Assembly: GCF_000002995.4 (NCBI RefSeq)
Contig: NW_025062479.1
Span: forward strand, 13,521,221-13,585,220
Direction: 5' to 3'
Length of the DNA: 64,000 nucleotides
Origin: Brugia malayi
Lineage: Eukaryota > Nematoda > Chromadorea > Rhabditida > Onchocercidae
The notes beneath the pieces were generated by a model that did no database searches, was not told where the DNA came from, and worked only from the letters and a program-made list of their open reading frames with translations. The translations under genes were made by a program, and so were the position numbers. Below, piece after piece: positions 48,501-60,576 of the stretch. Within the stretch, counting starts at the first letter, position 1, and the number at the start of each line of letters is the position of its first letter.

Positions 48501-51500
48501 AAATTTATTTAATGGAATAGCGACAATAATAATTAGAAGATGTGAAAGAGAATGAAAATTTTTTTCTTTTTTTTTGGCAATATAAATCTGTTAAATGAAT
48601 AAATTTTTTTCCTTCCTTAGTCTTGCTCTTCCCCTCAAAATGAAAATGGATTGAAGTGTGAAAAATATTTTTCCGTTCTCCTAATTTCATAGCAATTCAT
48701 GAAAATTCATAGTTTTTCCAAATAATTTGTAGTTACTTTTCGGAAGAAAAAAGTAGATTTAGCAAAATGGTTGAAGTTTTTCTATAGCTTAATCTATGCT
48801 AATCTTAAAAGCATCATCTTTTATTTAATTGAATTTTGATTATCTCATCAAAGGCAGAATTTTTTTTTCTTGGAGTAAACAAAATTTATCAGTTTGATTC
48901 GTTCATGAAAATGGAAAAAAAATGGAAAGAAAAAATGATACGACTAGAATGTTTTAAAAAAAAAAGGAAAAAATATTGCCAAAAGTAGAAATGAAATTTG
49001 TCTTGTTCAAGTAGTTCTAAATTTTTTTTGAATTATTATATTACATGAAATAATGATTTCTTCGTTTTCTTTTCCTTTTTTTTTGTCTTTAAATCTACAT
49101 AAAATTAATTAGAAATTAGAATTAAAAAAATTAATAAATGCTAATAGAGGATAAATTGCTTGACTTAATAAATTAAAATGCATGATTAAAATTCTGAAAT
49201 AGTACTGAAAATGAAAAAAGACGATAGAAAATGATGAAAGTATTGTTGGATGAAAAAAAATATTGTCAAAATTGCTGCGTGTCATCCTTGTCATCCACTT
49301 TTTTTATTGTTTAACTTCTTTTTTGTTTGTTTTTCTTTTTTTTAAAATAATTTCTGGAAGAAGAAATGGAAAATAAACTCATTTCATCCGACTATATGTT
49401 AGCAAATTGAGGAAATGATCGTAAAACATGTAATATTGATTAAATGTCATAGATATATTCGCTTTCATTTTGCATCTGGAATTTTCGTTTCTTAAATGAA
49501 TTCACAGAAAAATAAATTTAAGATTTTTGTTTTTGTTTTTGTTTCCTTCTGAAATAGATTTACAAAAAACGGTTTTATGGATTTCCTTTTTTGTTTTTTA
49601 AAATAAATTCACAAAAAAATTTGAAGAAAAAAGTGAACGAAAAATTTTTGTCTACAAAATGATAAATAATGTTAATTTTGTAGGAAAAATAATTTGATTA
49701 AGTGTTAATAAAATTTTTGAGAGTAAAAAGAATGATTTTCATCTTAAATTTGAACTTTTTGTTGGTTTTTTTAAAAAAAAAATTACTATCAAAAAATTAA
49801 AAAAAAATTATTTTTATCTGTTTTCTTTAAATATTTGGAGCAATATTGACTGGCAAAAAAAATGATGATGAAAAATCGAATTAATCAAATTTAGCAAAGA
49901 TTTATAATAGCTAATAATTGTTTGTTGATTAAGTATTTCAAATATGTAGAAAAAAAAGTTATAATTATTATAATTGAAATATAATATTTACATTTAATTA
50001 CTTTATTTACTGCTCATCCTTAGAATTTATAAAAAAAAAAAAAAAAATGCTAGAAAATACTAGAATTAAATTTATTAACTTAATCACTTTATCGAGCTGG
50101 TATTAATAATACCAGCAATCTCTTGCATATTATCATTAATCATAGTAAGCAATCCTTGGGCAAATTTAATTTATCACATGAATAGCTAAATCTAAATACC
50201 CTCTGATGTCTTTTTTTGCAAACAATTTTTATCATTATAAAATAAATTATGAAATTGAAAATAGAGTTAAAAATATTAAAGACATTAAATTGTATGATTT
50301 TCCCTGGATTTTGTTTAAAAAAATAAATTATGAAGTTGATAAATGGTTTCAATAGAAAATTTGTTTAAATGGAAATTTTTTAATGTATTATTCATATTAT
50401 TCTATAGAATAATTAATGTTTGCTTATTGCTCATACTTTTTGATCTATTGTTTAATTGTGGTAATACATTCAATTAATATTGTAATTAAATTTTGCTCCT
50501 AAATATATCCATGAAAAGTTTTTATTAAACAACTAAAATTTCCAAATTAAAATATATTTCGATAATTAATAATTAATTAATTAAACAAACATTAGATGGC
50601 TTATGATCAGCTGAAAGTGGTATAGCGCGACCAGCTATATCACATGCAACCGCACGAGAATCACCAATATTTATAACAGTTAAGAAACGGTTAAGTTCCA
50701 ATATTACTGAAATCAACGTGGAACCTGAAATTAATTTGATCCAACTTAATTTTTATGATATAACAAAACAATTAATAAATTATGTTTTATAATTTATTAA
50801 CCTGTGAAACTAAATTAGAATTTAAAATTTTAAAATTTTGGATAAAATAATTTATGGACACTTTTGGCATAGTTTTTATACTGGCGATAAAATTTGATAT
50901 ATTAAATTAATTTTTTTTTTTTTTGCATGAAAGAAAAGTATTACTATTATGCAATTATGATTGACGCCTTTTGCTTGAAAATATTTGGAAAAAAAAAGCT
51001 ATAATAAATGATATTTCTGTCGTTATTAAATTATAGAATAATTTGCTAATAATTAAATCAATCAATAATGATTAACACTCCATGTTGATTCAAATTCATT
51101 TTTTGATTTTTCATTTAAAAGCAAGGGAAAAAAAAAAGGTTTTTCAAGTTGTTTAAATTTTTAGTCAACATAAACAATTATTGCCTTTGAAAATTATCAG
51201 TATCATATTATAAAATTAATATTATACAATATTATATTATAAAATTAATCAAAAAAAGGAGTTAGATTTTTGAAATTTAACAAAATTTTGCATATTTGTT
51301 CAATAAGTTGATCATTTTTTTTCACATTTGTAGTTACAATACCATAAAAGTTTTGTTTTAAAGATTTAATTGAAATAATTAAAAGTAATAATAATAGTAA
51401 TAAGATACCTGTAAGTGAGCTCAGTGATGGATGTAACCTTACGATTTCATCGTCGATATTATGTACTTCTGTTATTATTGCCTAAATGATTCTTCTATTT

Positions 51501-54500
51501 CCTTGTAAAATTGAAACAAAAAAAAGAAATTAACAAATTATAAATCTATTTGCTTCTCATAATATTAATTAAAATTTCATTATTAATTGTTGAATAAATT
51601 TTATATAAATCAAAATCAAAAAAAACATTCAGGGTATTCATTCTTAACAGTGTCAACAAATATGCATATCAGTTATAAATTATTTCACTTTTAATTTTAT
51701 AATATTAAATAATAATTTTAGCAGAATTTTTACTTGATATTTTTGAAATTATTCATTTTTGTTTTATTGATTCGGTGAAAAAAAATTAGATAAAAAAATG
51801 AGAGGAAAAAGAAAGCTTTGGAAATTAATTAGAAGTATTTTGAAACGGATTAAAATTTGTGACTTTTTATTTTTTTTTTTAATTCGATGAATGAAATCAA
51901 AAAAAAAAAAAAAAAATACATATCTAGGAAACTAACAAAAAAAAAAAACGACGAAAAAGAATTATTGATTGGATTGAAAAAAAAGTTTTTAATATCCTTT
52001 ATTTTTTCTGCCTTCATTCCTTCACTGCAACTCTTTTATCAAATTATAATACATCATACTTCGCATACCCTAGCTATGCTAGTAATAGCTAGGATATGCG
52101 AAGTAATATGGTAGTTATAGCTCAGGTGTACAAGTTAATGTGCTAAGCTTCAAGTCAAACAAATTTTCAATGCAATGATGAGACAAAGTTTGCTCTCAGG
52201 TAGGATGAATTAATTAGCTTTCCAGCCCTTTTATCCTGGCAAAAATTTAATTCTAATTCTAAATTCAAGTAATGTAATCCGTCTAGGAGGAGAACAAATC
52301 TGCGAACTAAAAATTTTGCTACTTAAACTTCAGATGTAGAGGATAAGGTTAGCGAATCTGTGTCTCATTTAAGAATATTTTGCATTTACAAGATTATTTA
52401 GGTGAATGAACGGCTAGATGAATGAAAGGTGTACTGGAAACTACATATCAAACTTCTAAGATTCAGTGAAAATCATCGCAATGAAGAAAATAGCCTTAAA
52501 GAATGTGGTAGCAGAAGAATCTACGTGACCTTTGTTGACCTCATCAAAATTTATTTTTGATTCTCTAAGCAGAAAAAATTCTATCACATATTATACAATA
52601 ATTAGGATATCCTCGCAATCGTTCATTATGATGATCAAATTGTTGCACAAAGATCAATGCGATGAATTTTACCCGATATTCAAAACGGATAAAACAAGTT
52701 TACTCAATTCTATCAATAATCAATAATGTTACGCTTTCTTACCAATTAAATTCAAATTACTTTTCGATATGTTACCCAAAGAGTTAGTTACGTCAATGAT
52801 GAAAACGGTATCCTTAAATTTGAATCATACCAATAAGAACGTATTCAATCTTAAATAATTGAAAGCACATAATAAATTTTTTTTTGCAGCATTTAACCCT
52901 AGAATTACTCCTTACAGACGATATTGTTTGCACTGAAATATCTTTACAGCGTGTAACTTGCTGTTTTACGGAAGTTTCAGAACTTTCCGGAACAATCAGA
53001 CCTAGATTAAGAAATATACGGAATACTAGCTGTTGTACTCCTACAGGTTTCATAAAGTTTCATGAAGAAAAGACAATATACTAGAAGGAACCACACTGTC
53101 ACACTCTATTACAACCTAAAGTAACTGCCGGTACGACAGGATTTGCTGGATTTGCATCATATCTCTATATTCGTCATTTCAACTACCATTTTCGTATCAA
53201 TCATTGATGGATTTGCTTAAAACTTAAGCTATCACAAATTTTTATCTTACCAAATATGAATATATTAATTAATAAAGTTATGACCAATCCAGAAAGACTC
53301 CTATTCAAAAAATCCATTTCAGAAAGCTTTTTGAAAACTGTTTTAAAAAAAATCAGTTGAAAAAAATTCAGTGAAAATTCTAGCATAACTTTAGAAATTT
53401 AAAGTTAAAAAAGACAAATGAATTATTCAAATTAATTTTGTTTTCAAAAAAGAAAAAAAATGAAAACAATTTTCATTTTTACTATTAATTCTATTAAAGA
53501 TATATTTATTATATTATGCTAAATGCTTTATTTAGGCTTCAAAAAAAAATTATTTTAAATATATAATCTAAAAATTATAATAGATTAAAAGATTGAAATT
53601 AGCTGATAAGATTTGAAATATCTGAAAAATTAATAAAATATGCCTCAATGACATGATCATTTGAATGCCCTGTTAAACTTGGATGACACTTTGAACTACC
53701 ACGTAATAATCGTTGTCGTATTGCACCCGAAAAATGTTCCTCCAAATATTGTGATACAAACTAAAATGTTTTATTAATAATTTAATGAAGTAAAATAAGA
53801 GTTAAATCACAGCTGAATCTTTAAATAAGCATAATACAATTTGGCAATATGTTGAATTATCTATTTTTAACTTAATTACAACCATTACTTATTGTTTAAA
53901 ATATCCATTTATCTTTATACTTATCTCTACATTAAATTTAAGAATTTGAAATATCAAAAAGAGATCAAGAAGAAGTAAATTATTAATTTGTAAAAAAATT
54001 TTTCCATTTCAAATGCATTTGACATAATAATTGGTATATAAATAAATATATTTATATGTGTTTATGAAATATATTAAAAATTTAACCTTAATGTTCTATA
54101 CTAAATTAATTAAAATTTTTGACTGAAAAACAATCAGTTGTATATATATTCCCTTAATGCTAATAATTTATTTTAAAACTGAAAACACTAATAAATATTA
54201 ATATGTAATTAAAAATATTAGTTGCACAAAAAAAGAATTGACATCAAATGCATTTGACATAATCATTAGAATAAAAATAAATATGTCCATACCTGTTTAT
54301 AAAATACATTAAAATTTTAGTTTTAGATATTCTATATCAAATTAATTTAAATTTATAGCTTCAAAACAATCAGTTACGTATATTTTTTAAAATCCTTATA
54401 ATTTCATCTAAAATTAGAAGTAACAATATTAGTTACACAAAAAAAAGAAAAAAAAAAGATAGCAATATTTTTTTTAATCCTAATAATTTTATCTGAAATT

Positions 54501-57500
54501 AAAACTATTATTATAGAATAAAAAAAGAAATATTAGTTGCACAAACAAAAAAAGAGGAAAAAAAGTAGCAAATATGGAAAATATAAATTGTAAAAAGAAT
54601 TAAGTAAACTTTGAAGAAACCAACGTTAAGATGAAAGCTTAAAATCTTAAACGATTTAACAATGCTTTCTAACATTCATCTTCTTCAAATATCTTTTTTA
54701 AGAGGAATTTTTCTATATCCTTTTTTTTTATTATAAATTCTAGATAAATACCGTATTCTCATTGTTTTCTCTTTTTCAATATTTATTTTAACCGGATGCT
54801 TTCTACTTTTTCTTTTTTTGTTTTATTTTATTTATTTATTTATTTCATTTTTTTTTTCATTTTTTTTTCAAATTTCTTACTTTGGGATTATCTTTGATAT
54901 TATTCCTCGATAATGTAATTCTCTTTTTTATTAATAAATATTTTAATATATGGATAAAAATTTTAGCTTATAATGAAATTTTTTAACGTCATATAACAAA
55001 AAAAGAATTCTTTTGCCAGCAATTCAAATATAATATAATATTCACGTATTATTAATTTACAATAACAATGCTAATAATAAAAATAATTTCATCAAAAAAT
55101 ACTTTCTTTCTATTTTTTTTTCTCACTGAGACTTAAATTTGAATTTAATTTTAATGAACAATATTTAGTTCTAATTTTTATTCATTTAATTTAAAATGTG
55201 AGACATAAATTTACCGGTCCACCATGTCCATCAAAAATACTAAACATGACAAGATTATGATATGGGTCATTCAAATAATGCATCCGATCCTCCATATATG
55301 GTCGATTACCGCGACTTGCATAAAATGACCAATGCTTATGCTTCCAATACCAATTTCCACCAGCTATAAACTTTTTTTTTACCTTTTTATTTTTTGCTTT
55401 TTATTTTTTTTGATATAATATATTTTATTACTAAGGAAAAAAACAAAAATAACCTCAACTATAATGTAAAAATATATTAATGTTAACCTACGTTAATCAT
55501 GTTTGTTAGTTATTAATTTTTTTATAAATAGTAACAAATACAAAAAAAAAAAACAAACAAACAAATTGTTAAAATTATAAATAAATGTCATTAATTTGAG
55601 TAAAACTTTATTTTATTTAATTTTGACTTTTTTTAAAAAAAGTTTTCTTACAAATCATTTAATTTTTTTCCTTTAAAACAATGAGTTTAATCGGACTTAC
55701 GGTATTGTGGTATATCTGTGAGACCAAATTTAACCAATTTTGGTGGAAAACATTTATTTCGATTAATTAATGTAAATGGTTCTAAATTTTTTCCACGTAT
55801 GAGCAAATAATAATGCTTTATTATCCATTTTAAATACAATAAAATTATTCCAATCACAGCTAAAATAAATTTGATTAAATTTCGATTTTTTTAATATTTT
55901 AAAACAGTTGTTTTATGAATTGTGGTTGAATAATATTATTTTGAAGTAATGTGTGTAATAAAAGTACCAGATTTATAGTAGGACTAAAGAGATTAAACGA
56001 TGATGAACTTTTTTTTTTTAAAAAAAAAATGAATATAGCAGCAATAACAGCGATAACAAATCATTTTTCCAATAAATATTATTAAATCATTTTCTATCAA
56101 ATTTTATAGGTTATTCATTTTCTTTTTTCTTTTTCTTATATTAACTAAAATTATATGCTATTTTCTGTATGCTTTGAAAGATATTACGGTAATAATCTCA
56201 TGAAATTTAACATTAAAAAATATAAGAAATTCATCGCATTATCAATTGTTGTTTAGAAAAGATTTTGTTTCTGTAATAATCACAATAACTTTTTTTCTTA
56301 AAGTTTCATTCAAATAAAATTTGTGAAGAAAAAAATAAAATCTTTTTGTTAACGTTAACAATTTTTTAGAAAAAATCTTTTATTTTTTCCTTACTACATA
56401 TTTGCTTACTGCTTATGCTTACTACATAATATCATGTATCAAATTTTTTTTTTATAAAATAAAAGAAAAATAGAAATACTTAATTAATTAAATCATTTAG
56501 TTAATATATACATTTGAAGTATTGTCATGATTCATTCAATTAATTTCATTTATTTATTGTTCTAGTCGCTACTTCGAACACATACTAAAATAATAAAAGT
56601 TGGCCATAAAATGAGTAAAAAATTCGGATCAAATTAGCCAAAAAATTTCAATAAACTTAGTAGTTGCAGGTGAATTAGTAAAAATTTTAGAAAATTTGAA
56701 CAAAAAATAAATTCTTACCGAAAAAAATGATAGTTTCAACACGAAATATAATCAACCAAAAAAAATATGTTACATTGGATGAAAATATAATAGAGAAAAT
56801 AGATAACATTGAAAGTGCCGTTTCTTTTCTTCCTCTTTCATTTATAATAATATCATATCGGTTTAGTTTTAAATTATACAATAAATTCGTTCGATCCTAA
56901 AAAAAAATTATAATAATAAAAACAAGTAAAAACAAAATTTTCATTTGTATTATATAAAATAAACAAAAATTAAATGATAATTTAAAATCATGGAAATTAT
57001 TTTAGAAAAACTATAATAAGTTTACATTAGAAAAAAAAATATCTTAGAGAAAAAAGAAAAGTGAACAAATAGATTTTTCTTCCTTTTTTTTTACTTTAAT
57101 AAAAAATTTTAGTCCACAGATTAAAATAAATGTCATTTTTTTAAATCGATTTCATTCCCAATATGACAGATAATTCCAAAAAAAAAAATTAAAAATAAGC
57201 TTATTACTTAATTAGCTAATTAGAAAACCTACTGATTAAAAGAAGCTTACTAATTAAAAAAAGCTTTTATTACTTTGAAATTATTTCAAAAAAAAAACAT
57301 AAAAAAGTTTAAAGCTTACTAATGCTGATATGATGTCTTCCTAATGCTGTTGAAATGTACAATGTATATTTCATCCAGAAGGCAAAATCATTGCTAAGGT
57401 TTATTTTTTGCTAACAGCTGTTCATAGTTTTTCATTTTTAAAAAACCATAAACTTTTTAATTTTTCCTTTGTCAATTTTTTAGTCTGATGTAATCCGGTA

Positions 57501-58493
57501 TAAAATCCGTGTAACTAATAAATTTTATGTAACAATTGTTTCACACTTTTTTAAAAACAGTTTATACAATAATTTATTTCTTTTTCAATTAATATTTACT
57601 AATTTAAGATAGCATTCAAATAATATTTATTAAACTTACATAACTAGTATTTTTATTAAAATTTAAAATGTTTTTTAATTTAATTAGCACAGTTAATAAT
57701 ATTTGATGTACTTTATTTTAAATGAATTTTTGTCAACAAAAATTATAGATTAGTTTAATTAATTGAATCAATTTTTCTTATGATTATATCAACTTTGTTT
57801 CAATTAGAATAAATCAATAGTTTTTTTTTTTATCGGTTCAAAATTCCTTCATTTAGATAAACTAAGCATTTTTATGTTTAATAGATTTAATATTGCCACT
57901 ATAATTAACCAATGTTAGTTATCCAGCAGAATTTTCATGATAAGTGTTTTCGATAAAAAATATAGACTGAACAAAATATATTTTAAAAATTCAATTTATT
58001 TCAGCTTGATTTAATTTTTCGGTCTCTCTGATTTTTTGTGCAGCGCTTCAAATCGTCTCAGATGGATGAATTTTAAAAAAGCAACATTCCAGCAGTACAT
58101 AAAATAAATAACTAAAAAGAAATGAAAAATGATTAAAATTCTAAATTCTTAAAACTGAATTTCAATGGAGAAAATGATATTTTAAACAAAGAAAAGGTGC
58201 AAATAGATATTATAGGAAAACAGCAGTAAGTCATATTTGGAAATAAATAAAATTTAATAAAAATTAGTTTAGAAATAAGAAGAGGGACATTTTGACACAT
58301 CGCTGATAATTTCATATTTTAAAATGCTGAAGATTTGCTGCGCGGCTGTCCTTGTTTTTATGCAGGCGTATGCGTCGGCGGATGTGAGGAATTGAATATA
58401 TAGATTTAAAAGAAATGCTACTAAGAATAATTTTGAGAAAATGCCGAAGACACTGCTATAAAGATAACGAGTGTTGATTAAATCAAATTTCAT
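36515..58493 (-). CDS. PPM1L: PPM1L-like membrane-anchored PP2C protein phosphatase
   Basis: Exons in transcript order: candidate first exon 58493-58299, then 56896-56719, 55859-55701, 55363-55215, 53760-53653 (or 53644), 51481-51409, 50724-50591, 40753-40665, 37199-37005, 36596-36515. About 453 residues. An N-terminal hydrophobic region (TYFFWLIIF, then VIGIILLYLKW) would anchor it in a membrane, as in human PPM1L of the ER. All PP2C motifs are present: RGNRPYMEDRM and FDGHGG (metal ligands), NIGDSRAVACD, ERKRIENAGGFIEF, LQGILSVSRAFGD, ASDGFWDVLTNEEA and SDDNVSLLFIR. It should therefore be an active Mg/Mn-dependent Ser/Thr phosphatase; PPM1L acts on stress-kinase and ceramide-transfer proteins in mammals, but substrates here are unknown. 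The exons from 56896 on are firm. The first exon rests only on phase and an ATG; its donor (GAT|GTGTCA) is weak and its codons end in C/G unlike the others. Confidence 0.86.
37200..40664 (-). other. long phosphatase intron (3.5 kb)
   Basis: AT-rich intron with pyrimidine-rich tracts, including one at 39220-39270 and a (CT)n run at 39485-39507. I see no coding sequence; the few open frames are low-complexity Lys/Arg or Phe/Ser-rich. Confidence 0.7.
39485..39507. repeat. (CT)n microsatellite
   Basis: About eleven CT units lie at the end of a longer pyrimidine tract (39460-39510). On the coding strand of the phosphatase it is (GA)n. Confidence 0.9.
44377..44422. repeat. perfect 46-base palindrome without spacer
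   Basis: Each arm is 23 bases, reading outward from the centre at 44399/44400: GACATATATATGTC in the middle, flanked by TTTT/AAAA, AGAAAATC/GATTTTCT and A/T-runs. All 23 base pairs match. No target-site duplication or terminal repeat of a known element is apparent. Confidence 0.95.
44827..44977. repeat. C-rich strand-asymmetric tract (G-rich on the coding strand)
   Basis: About 150 bases are dominated by C and T with very few G, rich in CCCATC, CCGCC and CCACC motifs such as CTACCCATC and CCGCCCATC. The surrounding intron is AT-rich, so the change is abrupt. Internal similarity suggests a decayed short-unit minisatellite. In the phosphatase pre-mRNA it would be purine-rich, with many GGG and GG runs. 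Confidence 0.8.
52057..52105. repeat. hairpin: 21-base inverted repeat, 7-base loop
   Basis: Arms at 52057-52077 and 52085-52105 (TACTTCGCATA...CTAGCTAT and its complement) pair with a single mismatch around the loop GCTAGTA. It sits at the left edge of the compositionally distinct segment that contains the dead retrotransposon. Confidence 0.92.
52390..53220 (+). mobile_element. degenerate non-LTR retrotransposon (LINE) reverse-transcriptase fragment
   Basis: Conserved blocks of LINE reverse transcriptase appear in order on the + strand but in three frames. They are SRRIYVTFVDLIK at 52510-52548 (family: YIAFVDLTKAFD), FDSLSR at 52556-52573 followed by FIMMIKLLHKDQ near 52622-52657, VFNLK-stop-LKAHNK at 52841-52876 (family: LFNLRRLKAKTK), and LELLLTDD at 52897-52920 (family: LLFADD, the catalytic box with FA changed to LT). 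Stops and frame breaks lie between the blocks, so it is inactive. It runs opposite to the host phosphatase gene. The clade (RTE- or CR1-like) is not certain, and the ends are approximate. Confidence 0.6.
54009..54560. repeat. diverged tandem duplication, period about 235 bases
   Basis: CAAATGCATTTGACATAAT at 54010-54028 recurs at 54245-54263. The following 200 bases also match in order, including AACAATCAGTT and TATTAGTTGCACAAA or TATTAGTTACACAAA. A third partial copy ends with TATTAGTTGCACAAA near 54531. It lies in a phosphatase intron. Confidence 0.7.
58324..58395 (+). other. possible signal-peptide exon, antisense to candidate phosphatase exon 1
   Basis: ATG at 58324 opens a frame reading MLKICCAAVLVFMQAYASA then DVRN and stop. 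The first 19 residues have a positive start, a hydrophobic core and an ASA cleavage site, a textbook secretion signal. A donor-like GTGAGG follows GAT at 58383, so this could be exon 1 of a small secreted protein. Codons end mostly in G/C, unlike the rest of the window. No convincing second exon is visible downstream, and the same bases form the candidate first exon of the phosphatase on the other strand; at most one of the two is likely real. Confidence 0.3.
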
Positions 58494-60576
58494 TAGTGAT
58501 TTGCAGTTACAATTTACAATTATTAATTTACAATTGTAATTAGCAGTTATTACGGTTATAATATTATTTCATTATTGCGTTCAAGTTTAATGAATGTTGT
58601 TTTTTATAAAATTTGAGTGATCATTAATTAGAGATTGTTAATTATATTAGTTTAAGGTCTAATTTAAAGCAGTTTTCATTTTCAGAATAAAAAGTAGCGT
58701 TGAGTTTCATGCGAATTATTATTTTATGCTTATGTTATTCATTTTTTTTTATATCTGCTTATAACCATTTAATTGTCCATTTGGTGATTTGAAATAATAA
58801 TAATATTAGTTATAACAATAATAATAACTAATAATAGCAATGATAGTAATAATAATAAATAATGGAAATGATAATAATCAAAAATTCACATTTCATTATC
58901 AATATCATTGTAAATGTAATGTTTTTTAAAATCTTCAGATTTTTTTTTTTTTTTACTTAAAAGTTTTCATGCTATCTTTTTCTAACTTTGAAAAAAAAAT
59001 AATTAATTTAGGTTAAGAACACTATATGAAATCAAATCAAATTAAATCAATTTTAATTAGAATAAAGTCAAACAAATTCAAATGAATAATTAAGTACATG
59101 AAACAAAAAAATTCTTTTAAAGCATTTTTTTTACTAAATTTTATTTGTTTAAATATTTATTTGTTTAAATATTTGCTTTGTTTACAATTCAATGGTTATA
59201 ATATTGATCATATTTCATTAAGGGCAGCTGTTCATTCCTACCAGTAATTAATAATAATAATTATAGTAATTCAAGCTGTGTTTCTTTTTCCTTCTTTTTT
59301 TTTTTATCAAAATTTAAATATTTAATTTCATAGGATTAGTGAAGAAAGTGTAAGTTTTCGTCCTTTTCGACTTTTTTTTTTGAAATTCTTAAAAATAAGT
59401 TATTTTTTAAATAATTACTAGCTTTAATGTATAATATGTTCAAATCATCTGGTTCATCTTTTCTTTTCTTTTTAAACCAACATTTTCATTGATCAATCAA
59501 TGCTTTAAAACCATGCTTTCATTTTTTTTTTTTTTTTTTTTGATTGACAAATTAATCTTATTCAGTTCAAAAATTCAAACAAAAAAGAAGAAAGGAAAAA
59601 AAAAGAGGAATGTAATGTCCAATTATGTTAAGCAAAATGTGGATTTATTGGAAAATATTCTGCGAGATCTTTTTTCATATTTTATCAAATATAATCAAAA
59701 CAGATTGTATAGTATTTGTATTTGTGAAAAGCAGTAAAAATTTAATCTATCAAATTCTACAATTTGTTCATTTCTTGCTGTTGTTTTGAACCTTTACCCA
59801 ATTTCATATATTATATAATAAGCAATAGTAATAGTAATTTTACTATTTGTTTAAAAAGTAACATAAAAAAAGGAAACTGATGAATTTGAAATGTAATTTC
59901 CTACTATATTCATGCATTATTAGTTTAATAAAAATGTGCAATGAGAAAAAAAGTGTTTACCATTATCTGAATGCATTATACATTTGTAGTAATTAATTAT
60001 ATCAACAATAAGGAGGAATTAATTAATTAAATTATATGCACAACGAATGTATTGTAGATATTTTTTTCTCTTTTTTTTTAGAAAAAAAAGGAATTACAAA
60101 AAATGTAAGTAAATCAAAAATGAAAAAGAAATCATATGCATATCACTGCATTATTCATAAACACTTTTTTTTGTTAATATCACTACTTGTTATTAAATTT
60201 AATATGATTTTTACAACATAATTTTTGATTATCATTTTGCTCAATAAATTTTCATAAAAATTAATGTAAATTTCAAATTCTTTTTTTTTTTTTCTTCTCC
60301 TCTTTTCATTTACATTTTTCCACTCATTTAAACATTTTTATTAACTAAAACTAATTTGTAATATTGGAATTAAAAAAATCGCACGGACAATTATACCTAT
60401 ACTCGAGAAACAACAAATATATTATCATCAAATACAAACTGGATTGTAACGAAACAAGTGGAGTGAGATATATTGAAATCCAGAAAGTTTCTTCATCCCA
60501 GTTTTCATACTGGCAAATTTCTTGTTAACATTTTCACGTTATTTCTTTGTTTCCTTTCTCATTTTTAATACATTAA
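58494..60576. other. intergenic region between stomatin and phosphatase genes
   Basis: This 2.1 kb AT-rich stretch holds the stomatin 3' UTR and presumably the phosphatase promoter, both on the - strand. It contains GAT/AAT-rich simple sequence near 58795-58880 and a 16-base tandem doublet near 59146-59180. No gene is recognised. Confidence 0.65.

Larger units (their letters stand above)
40754..50590 (-). other. very long phosphatase intron (9.8 kb)
   Basis: This intron splits the PP2C domain between SADHKPSN and ENERKRIENAGG. It is AT-rich throughout, with frequent A/T homopolymers. Distinct items inside are a perfect 46-base palindrome at 44377-44422 and a C-rich tract at 44827-44977. A TTA-rich stretch (46790-47010) is open as a hydrophobic peptide but is low complexity. 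No nested gene is recognised on either strand. Confidence 0.7.
51482..53652 (-). other. phosphatase intron carrying an old retrotransposon
   Basis: From about 52050 to 53220 the sequence loses the A/T homopolymers seen on both sides and becomes more balanced in base composition. This part holds the inverted repeat and the dead LINE-like reverse transcriptase described separately. The flanks (51482-52050 and 53230-53652) are ordinary AT-rich intron. Confidence 0.65.

Noticed and set aside
59489..59737. 82-codon frame downstream of the possible signal-peptide exon
   Set aside because: Its first half is poly-Phe and poly-Lys from homopolymers. The second half lacks splice sites in suitable phase and any similarity, so I did not attach it to the signal-peptide exon.
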